A stretch of DNA of 64,000 bases from positions 2,510,273-2,574,272 of the forward strand of contig JADCRB010000040.1 in NCBI GenBank assembly GCA_021464245.1, read 5' to 3'. Shown piece by piece: positions 50,279 to 62,586 of the stretch (positions are counted from its first letter, which is position 1; the number at the start of each line of letters is the position of its first letter). The notes beneath the pieces are model-generated. The model was not told the origin of the DNA. It saw only the letters and a program-made list of their open reading frames with translations, and made no database searches. Both the position numbers and the translations under genes were made by a program. Source of the stretch: Carallia brachiata. Its lineage: Eukaryota > Streptophyta > Magnoliopsida > Malpighiales > Rhizophoraceae.

Positions 50279-52435
50279 TCATTGTCCTGCATCTGACCCA
50301 TATCCTGAGGAACTACCATGGCCAGATTCTGTGGATTTCACATCAGAATGAGTCAAAGAATACAATTTTTATTCATAACTGGCATTCCAATCTACTGAGT
50401 ATCGTTCATAAAACTATTCTATCGAAGGCAACACAAGATATTTCTATTACCACGTGAAGATAATCTAGAGTCATCGCTAGAACTACTTGAACTGCTTGAT
50501 CCACTCAGATTATGTCCAAGATCTCTTCCTGGAACTGAAGAATATTTGGTAACAACTTTTTCAACCACTCAAAAATAAAAAAGTTCATAAATTTATCAGG
50601 TGCGTGAAGCTCAAAGTACCATCTGAATCAAAAAAGGTGAACCTGAACAAAGAAACATGAAATTCACATAAATTTAATATATTACCTCCTTCAGGTTCAT
50701 TGCGTGCCTCTTCAGTGGTAGGTATCTTATGCTGCACAAGTAATGAGATGAACAATCATCAGCCAAGAGAAATCCATGTCAGAAACTCAAACAAATGTTC
50801 AATTAAATGCTGGTCCAAGGGCTTACAGTCTCCGGGATAATAGGTCCAACATTTTCTTTGTTCTTGCTCAAACTCTTCTTGTAATTAGTCAGAAACTCAT
50901 CCAGTTCCCAAAGTGTTTCAGAATCGAAACTCTCAATATCCACCTCAATCTCATCTTCTTGTTGGAAAAGTTCAGGGTTCCTCCTTCTAATAATATGGAC
51001 TACGCTGTCCAGTTGGTCTGAAGGCAAACTCTGTAGGTCTCGACTCAATCTCTGCTTCTCCTCATAGGTCATATCCCTCTTCTCAAGATCCTTTTCCTTA
51101 GGTTTCTTCGACGCTGGTGCCCTCCCCTGCTTGTTGGCCACATTCATCGCTTTGGATGCTTTTGACCTGGAATCAACAGGCATAGCACCGATGTCCGACC
51201 TATCCAAATCCCCCGCCTCTATTGGCCTTTGCTGGGGAGGAGGCACTGAACCAGCAGCAAGAGAAGTGACAGGAGCAGAGGTAGTAGTAGTTGGAGCCCT
51301 TTTTGAAGTGGGTCTTGGCATACTTGTGTCATTCCTCATTGCGGACTTCTTATCAAACAGAAACTGAGTCTTAACAGTTGCCCAATTCTCCTCAAACGTC
51401 TTCAGCAACACATCTGCCATAAAATGCACATCTTGCCCTTTCTCATTATATGTCATGGCATTGTTAAATCAGTCTCACATCATCTGCAAAATCCTTTGGC
51501 GACTTATACCAATTATTGCATAACCTACTCTTCACTGTTCCCAAATCCATTGGATGTTTAATAATCCTATGATAATCGTGCAACTTCAATTTCTTCACAT
51601 CCACAGGTGCATTAAACACCCATCCATACTGATGCTTCATTAATTTCTCCAACAATTCGTCACACTTCTTAAACAACTCCTTTGGATACCTGTCCTCTCC
51701 AGAACCAAATCCACGAACTTCTCCCTTGCCACCTTTCTTCTCTCCACTATTTGGTTTCAACTTCTTGTTGCTCTTCAGACCAGCATGGTCCTTCCTGTTG
51801 AGAACATCTGAATGCTTCTTCTGATTCATCTTTGGGTCTCTCTTCTCTTTATCTACATGGCCCCCAGCATTGGAAAGCTTATGGCTACCAACCTTGTCAT
51901 TCACTGACCCAGTCAAATCCTGAACGGGCGGTGAGTTGGCCGGTCTGGTGGGCCCCACGTGACTCACCTCGGAATTAACTCTTGCAAGTTTTCCAACTCT
52001 ATTACTGCTGCCGCCACCAATCCCCTCACCATTTTTACAATTATCATTAAACCCATTGCCAAAATTACTTTCTTTAGCTTCAATCTTCTTTTTCAAGGTC
52101 CTAACTTGATCAAGTTCACTCACAAGCTTCCTCTTAAGTTCTCTAATCTCAAAACCAGACCTAGAACCCAAGCTAATTCTAACTTTATTATCAAACCTCA
52201 CGTACCCGGCTACTGAACCTGAACCCCCATTGATGGGGTTCTGTAGGACCCGTTGCCGGTGATATACACTGGAAGAATCGTCTGACGCCACCGTGCCCAA
52301 CCTCTGCTGCTGCTGCTGCTTCTTAGATATGTTGTCTCTGAAGCTGTTGCTGTTATCCACTTTCTCGTACTTCTTAATGTTGTTGTGGCCAAGTAATAGC
52401 CTTTGCCCACCTGAGTTTTCGCTCTGGAATCTTTG
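50279..52435 (-). CDS. GTE-type bromodomain and NET-domain protein, with a frameshift in the bromodomain
   Basis: BET-like chromatin reader: the bromodomain binds acetylated histone lysines and the NET domain binds partner proteins. Exons from the right: about 52435 (or ATG 52360) to 50827, 50731-50686, 50528-50451 and 50328-50279. The N-terminal region has [15 protein letters not shown]. The bromodomain (about 51660-51390) begins [18 protein letters not shown] and includes [19 protein letters not shown]. The NET domain lies at about 51080-50880 ([17 protein letters not shown]). The tail is serine-rich and ends GSDAGQ. At about 51467-51470 the frame shifts by two missing bases just after DDVRL, giving a stop that would cut the bromodomain's last helix and all of NET. 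The N-terminus is also unclear: frame continues upstream of Met 52360 to a TAG at 52438-52436. Everything else looks intact, so assembly error and pseudogene are both possible. Confidence 0.85.
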
Positions 52436-52439
52436 CTAC

Positions 52440-53589
52440 CCCAAAGTACCAACTAGATTTCTTGCAACCCACTCATTAAAGAACCCTAATTTGTCCCGTT
52501 TGAACCCTAAATTTTGACTTGGAAAATGGGAAATATTTTTTTTCTACTTTTGCTTTTGTTTTTTTCTTTAGGGGTTGGGGGTGATAAAATTTAGAAGTTG
52601 ACAAAAAAAAAAAAAAAACAAAAGGGGGACAAATGGTAAAAAAAGGGAAAGAAAAGCTTAATTGGCTATGCAAACTTTTTTTTTAGAAGCTCAAATCTCA
52701 ATCGCACAGTGTGGGGTTTATTGGGGAAGTAGGGTTTCCAACGAGAAAGAAATTGAAAAGTAGGGTTTTTGGGTTGTGAATGGAAGCAAGCAAAGAAGGA
52801 GAATTGAATAATTTCTTTTTTTTTTTTTTTTTCGTTTTTGATTTTTTTTTTCCTTTCTTCTGTTGACTTTTCTCGCTAAATAATGGAAAGGTGTAGACGA
52901 GAAGGCAAAGAAGGTGCAATGGTGACTCACAGAGAACAGTGGACCCACTCGCTGACGCCGGGCCAATGGAACTTTTCGACAGAAAATAAAAAAAAAAAAC
53001 CCAAATTACAGATTGTACGTACCCTTTAAAATAATAATGCGTATTTATGTCAGATATATCCGTCGAATATAACACCCATTTAATACTTTTTGACTGTATA
53101 TAGGATACTTTAAAATATTTTTAAAAAATAAAAATAAAAAAATTCAGACACTATATCGAGCACTCTTAAGTTTGTTTGTTATATTTTTTATTAATATTTC
53201 ATATATGTTAGAATCATGTAAAATTAATTTTAAATTCATTAAAAATTATACACATAATATTTTTTTTTTATGAACAACTAATTGACTGTTTGATGATAAG
53301 GAAAACTAATAAATAATAAATATTTTTTAATTTATTAATTATATTAACTAATCTATTTTTAACCAATTAACTATTTTAATTTATAATTTTTGAAAATATA
53401 ATGTTATATATATATATAATTCTTTTAAAATTCTTAACAAAATACTAATTATGTTATGAAATATCATAATAATTATATAAATTATATTATATATATTCAA
53501 AATACTAAATTTATTAGCTATATATATATACATACATACATATATATGTACACACTAATATATATTTGGCAAAACCTTGATGGTTGTAT
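52440..53589. other. Presumed GTE promoter/5' region, then AT-rich intergenic sequence
   Basis: The region upstream of the GTE gene contains a likely 5' UTR and T/A-rich tracts (52598-52618, 52816-52832). Beyond about 53080 the sequence is very AT-rich with TA and CATA microsatellites at about 53408-53420 and 53520-53550. Confidence 0.45.
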
Positions 53590-53865
53590 ATTAGGTGACT
53601 GTTTGGTGGCTTTCTGGTGGTTGTCATTTATGACAGAATAAGTAAATTATACGATACAATAGAAGAATTAAAAAACATGATATGACATATTAAAGAAATT
53701 ATCTGACATGGGACATATGTTAAGAAAAAAAATTGTTTTAATAACTGATTACTCGTGTCATATAATTTTTTTTACATGTCATATAATTTTTTATAATTCA
53801 TCTACCTTATCGTATAATTTATCCGTTGTGTCGTATATGACAGTCACTAAACAGTTACGTAAGGA
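53590..53865. repeat. MITE-like element with terminal inverted repeats of about 50-60 bp
   Basis: Left end GGTGACTGTTTGGTGGC and the reverse complement of the right end, CGTAACTGTTTAGTGAC, match. Both arms continue into a shared TAAATTATACGATA. A TTA lies just left of the element and a TAA just right, compatible with but not proving a PIF/Harbinger-type insertion. Confidence 0.65.
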
Positions 53866-53879
53866 ACAGTCATGTAGTA

Positions 53880-55565
53880 ATGTTCTAAATATTTTATAGT
53901 TGCATTTAAGTCATACATGTATTATAAATGAGCTAAGTCGAGTTAAACATGTATTTTATAGGGTCAAATTTTAAACTTTTTATAAACAAATCGTTTAATT
54001 TTATGGTATTGATAAAAAATCGAAATTATACACATTATTTTTGTAATAGAATTAAATTATCAAAAATGTTTACTTTAATAGATTAATTAATTGAAAACCA
54101 AAAATTTATATTTAATACATAATTATGAATATGACAGATTCTTCACATTTGGGGAATCTATAAAGGGCTTGAATGTATACAATTTTATCATTATTTTATA
54201 AAAAAAAATAATAATTTTATTACTTAAATAAGTCTTTCTGACTTTTGTAATGACATACTGTATAAAATTTATGATAAATTTGAGAAAAGTCCTAAATAAT
54301 TCTTAAACGAATTATTTACGAGTTTTATCAATTAAACTTTTCTTTGTTAATATTTAGTTCTTTATTAAATGAATTTTTGATTTCAAATTTTGGAGCAAAT
54401 TTTTATCAAATCTAATTATTGAACTTTTAGCAATGATTCATTTATATCCTAGTAAAGGTGATTCGTTTATGTGAGACAACGCCTTCGGGATTGAGGGAAT
54501 TTTTGTATCGAGACCCTTCTTAAAGGTAGCTAACATGGGTGATTGGCATACAAAATATATATGCTATATATGCTATAGTAATGTATCCTATATGTTTTAG
54601 ACCCTTCTTAGACTCAGTTCACACTGCATGCTATATGCCATATGATTGTTTTTTTTTTTCTCTTTTATGTTCTTTTTGTCTCTCTCGATAAAAAAGAAAG
54701 GGTGATTGTCTCATTTACGGTACAAATTATCAAACACTTGCCTTCAATTCTTTGTTTGTGTGATTGTCTTGTTCAAAATTCACGAGTTCATATTTTACAT
54801 GTTGGGTGTATTACTATTAAGTTAGTTTGTAGCGTGCGCAATGATGGGAGAAGCCGATGAATAAATTAAATTAATTTGTTATAAGCTTGACTTGACTCAA
54901 TTTGTGGAAAAATTTAATATGTTATAATTTGAAACACCTAAAGTTGAAATAAAAAATCTAAATAAATTTGAATTCAAATAACTCAGATTTAACATAATGT
55001 GAATTACTGAAATCTAAAGTGACATGAAATTTTATTATATCAAATTTAATTAATTTGAAATTTGATTAAAAAAGTCATTAAATGAAACAAATGCTCTATC
55101 TTGAAACTACGTAATGGGTATGGAAATATAAGCAAACCTCTATCTTGAAAGTGAAGAAAACAAAGCACATGCCATCAAGCAGAAACAAATGCTGAATTAT
55201 GGGTTAAGCGAGTGCAATTTCCCTTGCTTGAAGGAGGAGCAGGCGGGCCCTTTAGACTTCAGCTCTTTTTAAGGTCTGAAAGTAGCAACAGAGTTGACAA
55301 AATTCTTAAAGAAGCCCATGTGCTCGATCTTGAAATTGCATAAACCTCGAGGAGATCCGGCATCAATGGTAGAAATTCCATTTGATGTAATATAAGTAGC
55401 TATATCCTTATTTATACCAATGAACTATAATTGAATTGGTATTGAAATCCTCTGTAAAATATCTGAAAGTCTCGAGTTCAAATCTCTGTCGGAACCAATT
55501 AATTAACAAAAGATATACCTCTCTTTACAAAAAACAAAATGTATCCTAAAGTAACTATGCTTTGC
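53880..55565. other. AT-rich intergenic sequence upstream of the glycosyltransferase gene
   Basis: No gene is recognisable. A 37-codon minus-strand stretch (about 55385-55275) is unusually free of stops and GC-richer than its surroundings, but matches no family I know. Confidence 0.45.
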
Positions 55566-55629
55566 ATAATTGCATTCATACACTTGTTGCAGAAAAATCA
55601 AGGCATGGTTTGAGGCTTGGCTGGCAACA

Positions 55630-57084
55630 ATGGGCTTGAAATACCATTCTTGCAGAACCTCTTCGTCTGCTGTTCCCCTTTCTGTCAAATACTCAACCAT
55701 TCTCATCACTTTGGCCCTCATCATCACGTCCCTTTTGATCTTCTTCTTGCCAATTAGACAAGTGCAGGAGCCTTTAATTCTCTCGGGGAAAACTTCGTTT
55801 AGTGGTGATCTGAGGGATGCCGAATTGCCGTGGAACAAGCTTTGTTTTGGACCGACTGTTGAGGAGCTCAAGCTTGCAGTCTTTTCCAAGACATGGCCAA
55901 TGGATGCAGCCCCGGGCGGCATGGAACGCCATGCTTCGACTCTGTATCATGCTCTGGCTGCTAAGGGGCATGAAATTCATATATTCACAGTGCCGTCAGA
56001 CAGGAAGCCTCACCCTGATCTACACGAGCAAAATCTTCATGTTTATTTTGCTGCAAATGACCATGGCTCGGTCGATTGCTCCCTAGCATTTCAGATATTT
56101 AACAAATTGAATGCAAATAGACCGTTTGATTATGTGCATACCGAGAGCGTTTCTTTGCCGCATTGGCGAGCAAAATCGGTGCCTAATGTGGCAGTCACAT
56201 GGCATGGCATTTGGTATGAAATTATGCACTCAAAGTTATTCGAAGAGCTATTCTCAAATCCGCATGGTTCTTTGCCAGGCCCCTTGACAGAGCTTCAGGA
56301 AGCAATGCCAAGGCTCATTGATGAGATTAGGTTCTTCTCTAGTTACAAACAACATTTGTGTATAAGCAATAGTGCAGCTGAAGTCCTGGTTAACATCTAC
56401 CAGCTCCCCAAGCGAAACGTTCATGTCATACTTAATGGGGTGGACAACACAAAGTTTGTTCATGACCCCGAAGCTGGAACAAGATTTAGGAGGAGATATG
56501 GTGTTCCTGACAACACGAGCCTTGTGATGGGAGTTGCAGGGCGACTGGTTCGCGACAAAGGGCATCCGCTCCTGCACGAAGCGTTTTCCTTGATCGCAAA
56601 GCGGCACCCTGGTGTGTGCCTGCTTGTGGCAGGTTCAGGCCCTTGGAGAAGAAGGTATGCTGAATTAGGCCAAAATGTGAAGGTCTTGGGCGCCTTGGAG
56701 CCATCGCAACTATCCGAGTTCTACAATGCAATTGATGTGTTTGTGAACCCAACATTGAGACCTCAAGGCCTTGATCTTACATTGATTGAAGCAATGCATT
56801 GTGGCAAGCCAGTTCTGACTCCAAACTATCCAAGCATTGTTGGAACAGTAGTGGTAAATAAAGAGTTCGGTTATACATTTTCTCCTAATGTAAAGTCTCT
56901 AGTTGAGGCCTTGGAATTGGTAATAAGAGATGGGGCTAAGGTATTGCAAAGGAAAGGCATGGCTTGCAAGGAATATGCACTTTCTGTGTTCACTGCAAAC
57001 AAGATGGCATCAGCATATGAAAGGTTCTTCCTGTGCATGAAGGACACTAGATATTGCCAGTATCCTCTTTCCACAGACTGTTAA
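55630..57084 (+). CDS. GT4-family glycosyltransferase, intronless, type II membrane protein
   Basis: A 484-residue single-exon protein. I chose ATG 55630 because residues upstream of it, from 55570, look unlike a conserved N-terminus; the upstream start would add 20 residues. A hydrophobic segment (TILITLALIITSLLIFFLPI, about residues 24-43) predicts a signal anchor, probably Golgi. The catalytic part begins LAVFSKTWPMDAAPGGMERH, typical of the GT-B N-lobe of family GT4. It continues with NGVDNTKF, AGRLVRDKGHPLL and LLVAGSGPWR, the usual nucleotide-sugar-binding region. The EX7E motif reads QGLDLTLIE, so the first Glu is Gln, while the second is kept in LIEAMHCGKPV. I believe the Gln is usual in this plant subgroup, but that is from memory. 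Donor and acceptor sugars are unknown. No frameshift is present. Confidence 0.93.
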   Translation: MGLKYHSCRTSSSAVPLSVKYSTILITLALIITSLLIFFLPIRQVQEPLILSGKTSFSGDLRDAELPWNKLCFGPTVEELKLAVFSKTWPMDAAPGGMERHASTLYHALAAKGHEIHIFTVPSDRKPHPDLHEQNLHVYFAANDHGSVDCSLAFQIFNKLNANRPFDYVHTESVSLPHWRAKSVPNVAVTWHGIWYEIMHSKLFEELFSNPHGSLPGPLTELQEAMPRLIDEIRFFSSYKQHLCISNSAAEVLVNIYQLPKRNVHVILNGVDNTKFVHDPEAGTRFRRRYGVPDNTSLVMGVAGRLVRDKGHPLLHEAFSLIAKRHPGVCLLVAGSGPWRRRYAELGQNVKVLGALEPSQLSEFYNAIDVFVNPTLRPQGLDLTLIEAMHCGKPVLTPNYPSIVGTVVVNKEFGYTFSPNVKSLVEALELVIRDGAKVLQRKGMACKEYALSVFTANKMASAYERFFLCMKDTRYCQYPLSTDC

Positions 57085-57089
57085 GGCCC

Positions 57090-58500
57090 TGACTTGTTTC
57101 TTTGAATTTCTAATGTTGTTAATTTTTTTTTTTTACTTTGTCTGGAAGGGAGGATGTGAGCCCTAAAAGGGAGGTAATAGGGTTAAGAGGAGGCGAATTC
57201 TTGCCACCGTATGAGGCACACACGTCTTATTCAACTCAAGCTGCTTGAAGACCTCTTTGAATTTGAAATTTGTACAAGGGCATGACATGTTGTTGCATTA
57301 AGATATTCTTACATTAATTTCATATATTTTTTTTTGACATGAAATAGCAATAATGCATTAATGATTGAAATCAAAGAACAACAGATGAATCAAGGGATTA
57401 AGAGGTTTTTAGGATCATGAGTCATCCCTAAACGGTCTAACAATTCAGTTAATAGTTAGATTTGTTTTTCTAAAAATTACTGAAATTGATCAATTACTGA
57501 CGATAGACAAAATTCTCTTTCACAGCCTTGCCACATGCTCTACATTTAATATTTCTTACCAAAGTTGTAATGAAACAAAGCTATAATCTTTAGATTAAAG
57601 ACAGTATAGTTTGGAAGATCAATTGTTGTGAGAACTAGACCAAGTGGGTTGGTTGGCTGGGAAAATTGGGAACTCGTTGTGCTTTCGATTTGGTTTAGTC
57701 ATTAAAATTGAAAAAGTAAAAAATCAATACAGTTTGTGGTGTAAACCAATTTTGACTTACAAATATTAAAAAACAAAAAAATTAATTTGATTACTAAACA
57801 ATTTTATTTGTAAATATATAAAATTGAGATCGTGATGATTTTATATAAATTCGTAAATTAAAAATATTAAAATATCTAATAATTATCTAAATCACAATCA
57901 CTTTAGGATAAAATTATAATTCTATGTCAATTAATATCAATTTAATTATAAAAATTTTATTGATTTATATAGCACAACTTTGACTCTAATTAAAATTATA
58001 TAATTATAAAATTTTCAAATAAAAGAAAATGATAAAAAATAAAAAAAATCTCAACTTTTATTTTTTTACAAAAAATAAGAAAATCTCTCTAATTTATCTA
58101 TTTTTTGTAACAAAAAAAACCACACTAAAATTTTTTTCCAAAAAGAAGAGAAAAGAAAAACTATTGCCAATTATTCTTTTCCCTAAAAAATAATTTTTTT
58201 AATAAAAAATTATAATAATAAAAAAAAATAATACACGATATTAAAATATATTTTTATATATTTTTAAATATACGTATCCGACTCACGCTATACTCGAGTT
58301 TATCGAATTTATTGAGCTTGCGTTGGGCTGGACTTGGACCGGATCGGGTAAAGATAAAACATAAAAAAACAGAATTAAAAAAAAAAAAAGAAAAAAGAAA
58401 AGAAAGAGAGAATCTTAAAACCCTAGTTTTGTTAGAACAGAGGTCCTGCTGATTGATAACTTCTTCTTCTTGTGATCCAAGAAGTTGCGGCTTCTTCTGC
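57090..58500. other. 3' flank of the glycosyltransferase gene and promoter region of eIF3i
   Basis: Sequence is strongly AT-rich from about 57700 to 58260, then gains the pyrimidine- and purine-rich features of a 5' UTR. No additional gene is recognisable. Confidence 0.5.
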
Positions 58501-58506
58501 CGATTA

Positions 58507-58565
58507 ATATCTAAACGAAGAAGAACAAAGAAGAAGAAAAAAGAAGAAGAAGAAGGAGAGAAAGA
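58507..58565 (+). repeat. GAA-rich 5' leader of eIF3i
   Basis: Purine-only GAAGAA repeats lie directly before the ATG at 58566. A purine-rich leader is plausible for a translation-factor mRNA, but no function can be shown from sequence. Confidence 0.7.
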
Positions 58566-59783
58566 ATGAGGCCGATATTGATGAAAGGGCACGAAAGGCC
58601 CCTAACATTCTTGAAGTACAACAGAGAAGGCGACCTCCTCTTCTCCTGCGCCAAGGACCACACTCCCACCGTCTGGTTCGCCGACAACGGCGAGCGTCTC
58701 GGCACTTATCGCGGCCACAACGGCGCCGTTTGGTCCTGCGATGTCTCCAGTACAATTCTTCTTCCCTCCTTTATTTGATTTTTTTCTTAATTGAAATAAA
58801 ATTGCGTATTTATTTTTTCTTCGGAAAAAAATATAAATTATTTGGAGTGGAGAAGATTGACATGTTTGGGAAATTTTTGACAGGGGATTCAATGCTGCTG
58901 ATAACTGGAAGCGCGGATCAGACGGCCAAGCTTTGGAACGTTCAGACGGGAGCCCAATTGTTCACGTTTAATTTCGATTCGCCGGCTAGGTCTGTGGACT
59001 TATCTGTTGGGGATAAGCTTGCTGTTATTACTACTGACCCCTTCATGGACGTAACCTCTGCAATTCACGTCAAACGCATTGCCAGAGATCCCGCCGACCG
59101 TAATAATTCTCTATTATATCTATTTGAGTTTTTCTTGTTTTTTTTTTGTTGGTGTAACTTGTGTTATGCATGTTCTTTCTCATAATTTAATTGTGTACAA
59201 GTAAAACAGTGTTAGTGGGGGGTGGAATGCATTCATGAATACTCTGATTCAATCTGTTATTATTTGCTGCATTTATGCACAACTTACCTTTTTACGGGTT
59301 GATCTTTCGGGTAGATGAATCTAATGTTTGTGCTAGGTTATGTAATTATAGGATATACTCATCTTGTCGCCATGTGGATAATTGATTGATTGGGATTCTG
59401 TTTGGGCATGAAAGAAAGCCTCGACTTATTATTAATATTCTACAGTGAAGTTGCTTCATTGAAAATGCTGGTTGACCCTTTGTTTAAACATAAGGTTACT
59501 ACATTATGACCTGGAAGTCATAGGTTTGAGTTGCGGAACAGCTTCCTTGTGGAAACAAGGGTAAGACTGCATACATCTGGCTCTTTTCCAAATCTCACAA
59601 TGTGGGATCCTTGTGCACTGGGACACATTCAAGAGGTTGAAAGATGAACACAACGTGGCAGGGAAGGATTTCCCTTAAACCTGCATATGATTGTAATAAT
59701 CAATTATATAGCTTGCACACAGTAGCATAGAAGATGGCACCATTTGTTTTCTCGAAAAAAGAATAATAAAGAAAATGGTCCAG

Positions 59784-59837
<54 letters not shown>

Positions 59838-62540
59838 TTGCTCGCCCACACACAAACAGGCACGTGCTCAAAAGCACTTGCATACTTGCATTTACAGTAT
59901 TGTTTGTGTGCATGCATGCATACTGAACTGTGATCAGTATCCCTTTGTTGAGACTGGCTTGAACACAACAAATTGTGAGAGTTGTGCCTGCTTAGATTTG
60001 TCATTGTTGTCATTTTGTAGAGAGTGCTGAATCTGTGCTCATCCTCAAGGGGCCCCAGGGAAGAATTAATAGAGCAATTTGGGGACCGTTGAACAAGACT
60101 ATCATAAGTGCTGGAGAGGATGCATTAGTTCGTATATGGGATTCTGAGGTAAACTGGACATTTGCTTGCTTAATAATTGTATAATATATGCAGGACAATC
60201 CAAAAATGTGTTAGAGCGTCTGCAAAATATGGTCTTGTCCGCGAAAGAAAATGCTATTGCCTGTGGACTGTGTTGTTTTGTTATAGGCTATGTACTGCTG
60301 TTGCAGCACCTACAAATCATCTGAACTTGGATTTGGATAAGTTTTCGGCTTAATATCTGGAAAAGAATATACATTTTTGTTGGATTATATTTCTGCACAT
60401 CTTTGGACTTATTAAAAAATATGTAAATAATTGTTTGGAATGGAAATATGTTTCTCAATTTCTTGCTCAATTGGAGTAGAGATCTAAGATTCTGATTTAA
60501 CTTTGGAATTTTTTCTGCATTAGATAGGCATATGATGCTAAAAAGAGCTGATTGATTCATAATCTTGGTAAAGTTGATGATGGTCATGCACTCAAATAGG
60601 AGACAAAATATATCTATGTTATTCATTCTAAAATGTTAAAAATTTTTACTCTAAGCTAGTTGCATTATTATATTAAATGCTGATGTTGATATATTTGCAG
60701 TTATAGGCCAATGGCTAGAAATCCAGTTCCTACTTCTCCAAAAATCACGAAAATGTTTATGAAATTAATTTGGAAAGACTGTCTGTTCACTTTTGTTTGT
60801 AATAGTGTGGAACAAAGAAGTTAGTTTTTGGTTGGAGGCTCAGTAAAAACTAGATGCTTGTTAAGAAGTAAGTTTTTTTTTTCATAATAATTTCATAATA
60901 ATGTGGAACAAAGAAGTTAGTTTTTGGTTGAGGCTCATTGAATAATTACTCCATGCAACTCGGTAAGACTTTAAATGGCCCATAATGGTTCATATAGGCA
61001 ATGTTGTGGTCTTTGAGCTTGATTTCTATTAATCATCTTGTGTCAATAATGAGACTGAGTTAAGAACCATATTATTTTCTGCTAGCATTTCTTTGATTTA
61101 AAGTGTAAATCCATAGTTTTACTGTTCTATCAAATCTGCAGACTGGGAAACTGCTGAAAGAGTCGGATCGGGAAATTGGGCACAAGAAGCCAATAACTTC
61201 ACTCGCAAAATCTGTAGATGGTTCACACTTTCTCACTGGTTCTCTTGATAAATCTGCTAAGGTAAAAGGACCATTCATTCTTGATTCATCATTCTTTGTT
61301 TTTTCTCCTGATATTTGGTGTCGAATATTCTGGGGTTTTATTGTATCGTATTGTTTTTGTGAAATTTCTAGCTCTGGGACACCAGAACGTTGACTCTTAT
61401 CAAAACCTATGTGACGGAGCGTCCAGTCAATGCTGTTACAATGTCTCCACTTCTCGATCATGTATGTATGGATGAATTATTTCCACTTATATTTTACTAG
61501 TACATTTGTGTGATTGTTTATCTTTGCTTCTCTGAACTACAGAATGTAACTGGTGCTCCTATTTGTAGCATTTGCTAGTGGATACTTATAGGCAACAAAT
61601 TCACATTTTCTGTGGTTTAAGATGTCATAAACTGGCTAATAGATGTATGTGGCCCAATGAAGCTAGTATTGATCATTATATCCTATAAGGGTTGTCAGAG
61701 GTTTGATTTATGATCATTGTTCAGAATTATAACAAATAATTTGCAGAATTGTAATCATTGATATTAGTTAGCAAAAATCTTGCCCTATTTTGGTGCTTGT
61801 GTTTGAGAGGATTGAACTAGATCAACTGGTTGATCTTACATTTCTGTTAAGGATCTAGAATTTTGTATTTGCAGTTAAGCATTAAGGTAATTCATCACTG
61901 GAAATTGATTGGTTTGAGTAGAAAATACTTGAAGAGCAAAATACTGGCTCAAATTTAGGTGATCTCAGGATATTGGTCTTATGGAGATTGAACTTGTTAG
62001 CACAAAATCTTTGAATTCATCTTATTTTTATGAGGCTTTTCATTAGTATGCAACCATTCAAGTTCAAGGATTTGCATGTGTGTTTTCTATTGGGTTCATC
62101 AACTTGTGGGTCTAATAAGTTCTATGTAATAAAGTTACATATTTGCAACTCTGTATGCATGGATCAGTGTGTATGGTTTATATCCAATCACTTACTAACC
62201 GGGCATTTGTCCACGAGCATGAGAAATTGTTGTCCAAGGTGTAAATGCTAATTAAACTGTGTTCACCTAGAAATCTTTAAATTAATTTATGATAAGAAAT
62301 AGCAACCAAGGAATGGGTTAGTTCTTGGGATTTCTCTCACAATGTAGCAGGTTGAAAGCGAGAGACTAAAAGTAGGCTTTTCATACCCGTAAGTTTTGGC
62401 TAATGGATCATTACGACACTTCCCTTTTATCATCTTGCTTAGGTGGGAGTATACCTGGTGACAGATTGCTAATGATGAGTTGGTTTATAACAAAGTAATG
62501 TTTGCTGATTAAACCCTGAAAGCTGTCTGTATTGTTTGTT

Positions 62541-62586
<46 letters not shown>

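Noticed and set aside
55275..55385. A stop-free minus-strand stretch of about 37 codons upstream of the glycosyltransferase gene
   Set aside because: It ends in a stop, has no splice partner or start that I can support, and matches no family known to me.
56254..57074. Several antisense open frames across the glycosyltransferase gene
   Set aside because: They are shadows of one long conserved plus-strand frame.
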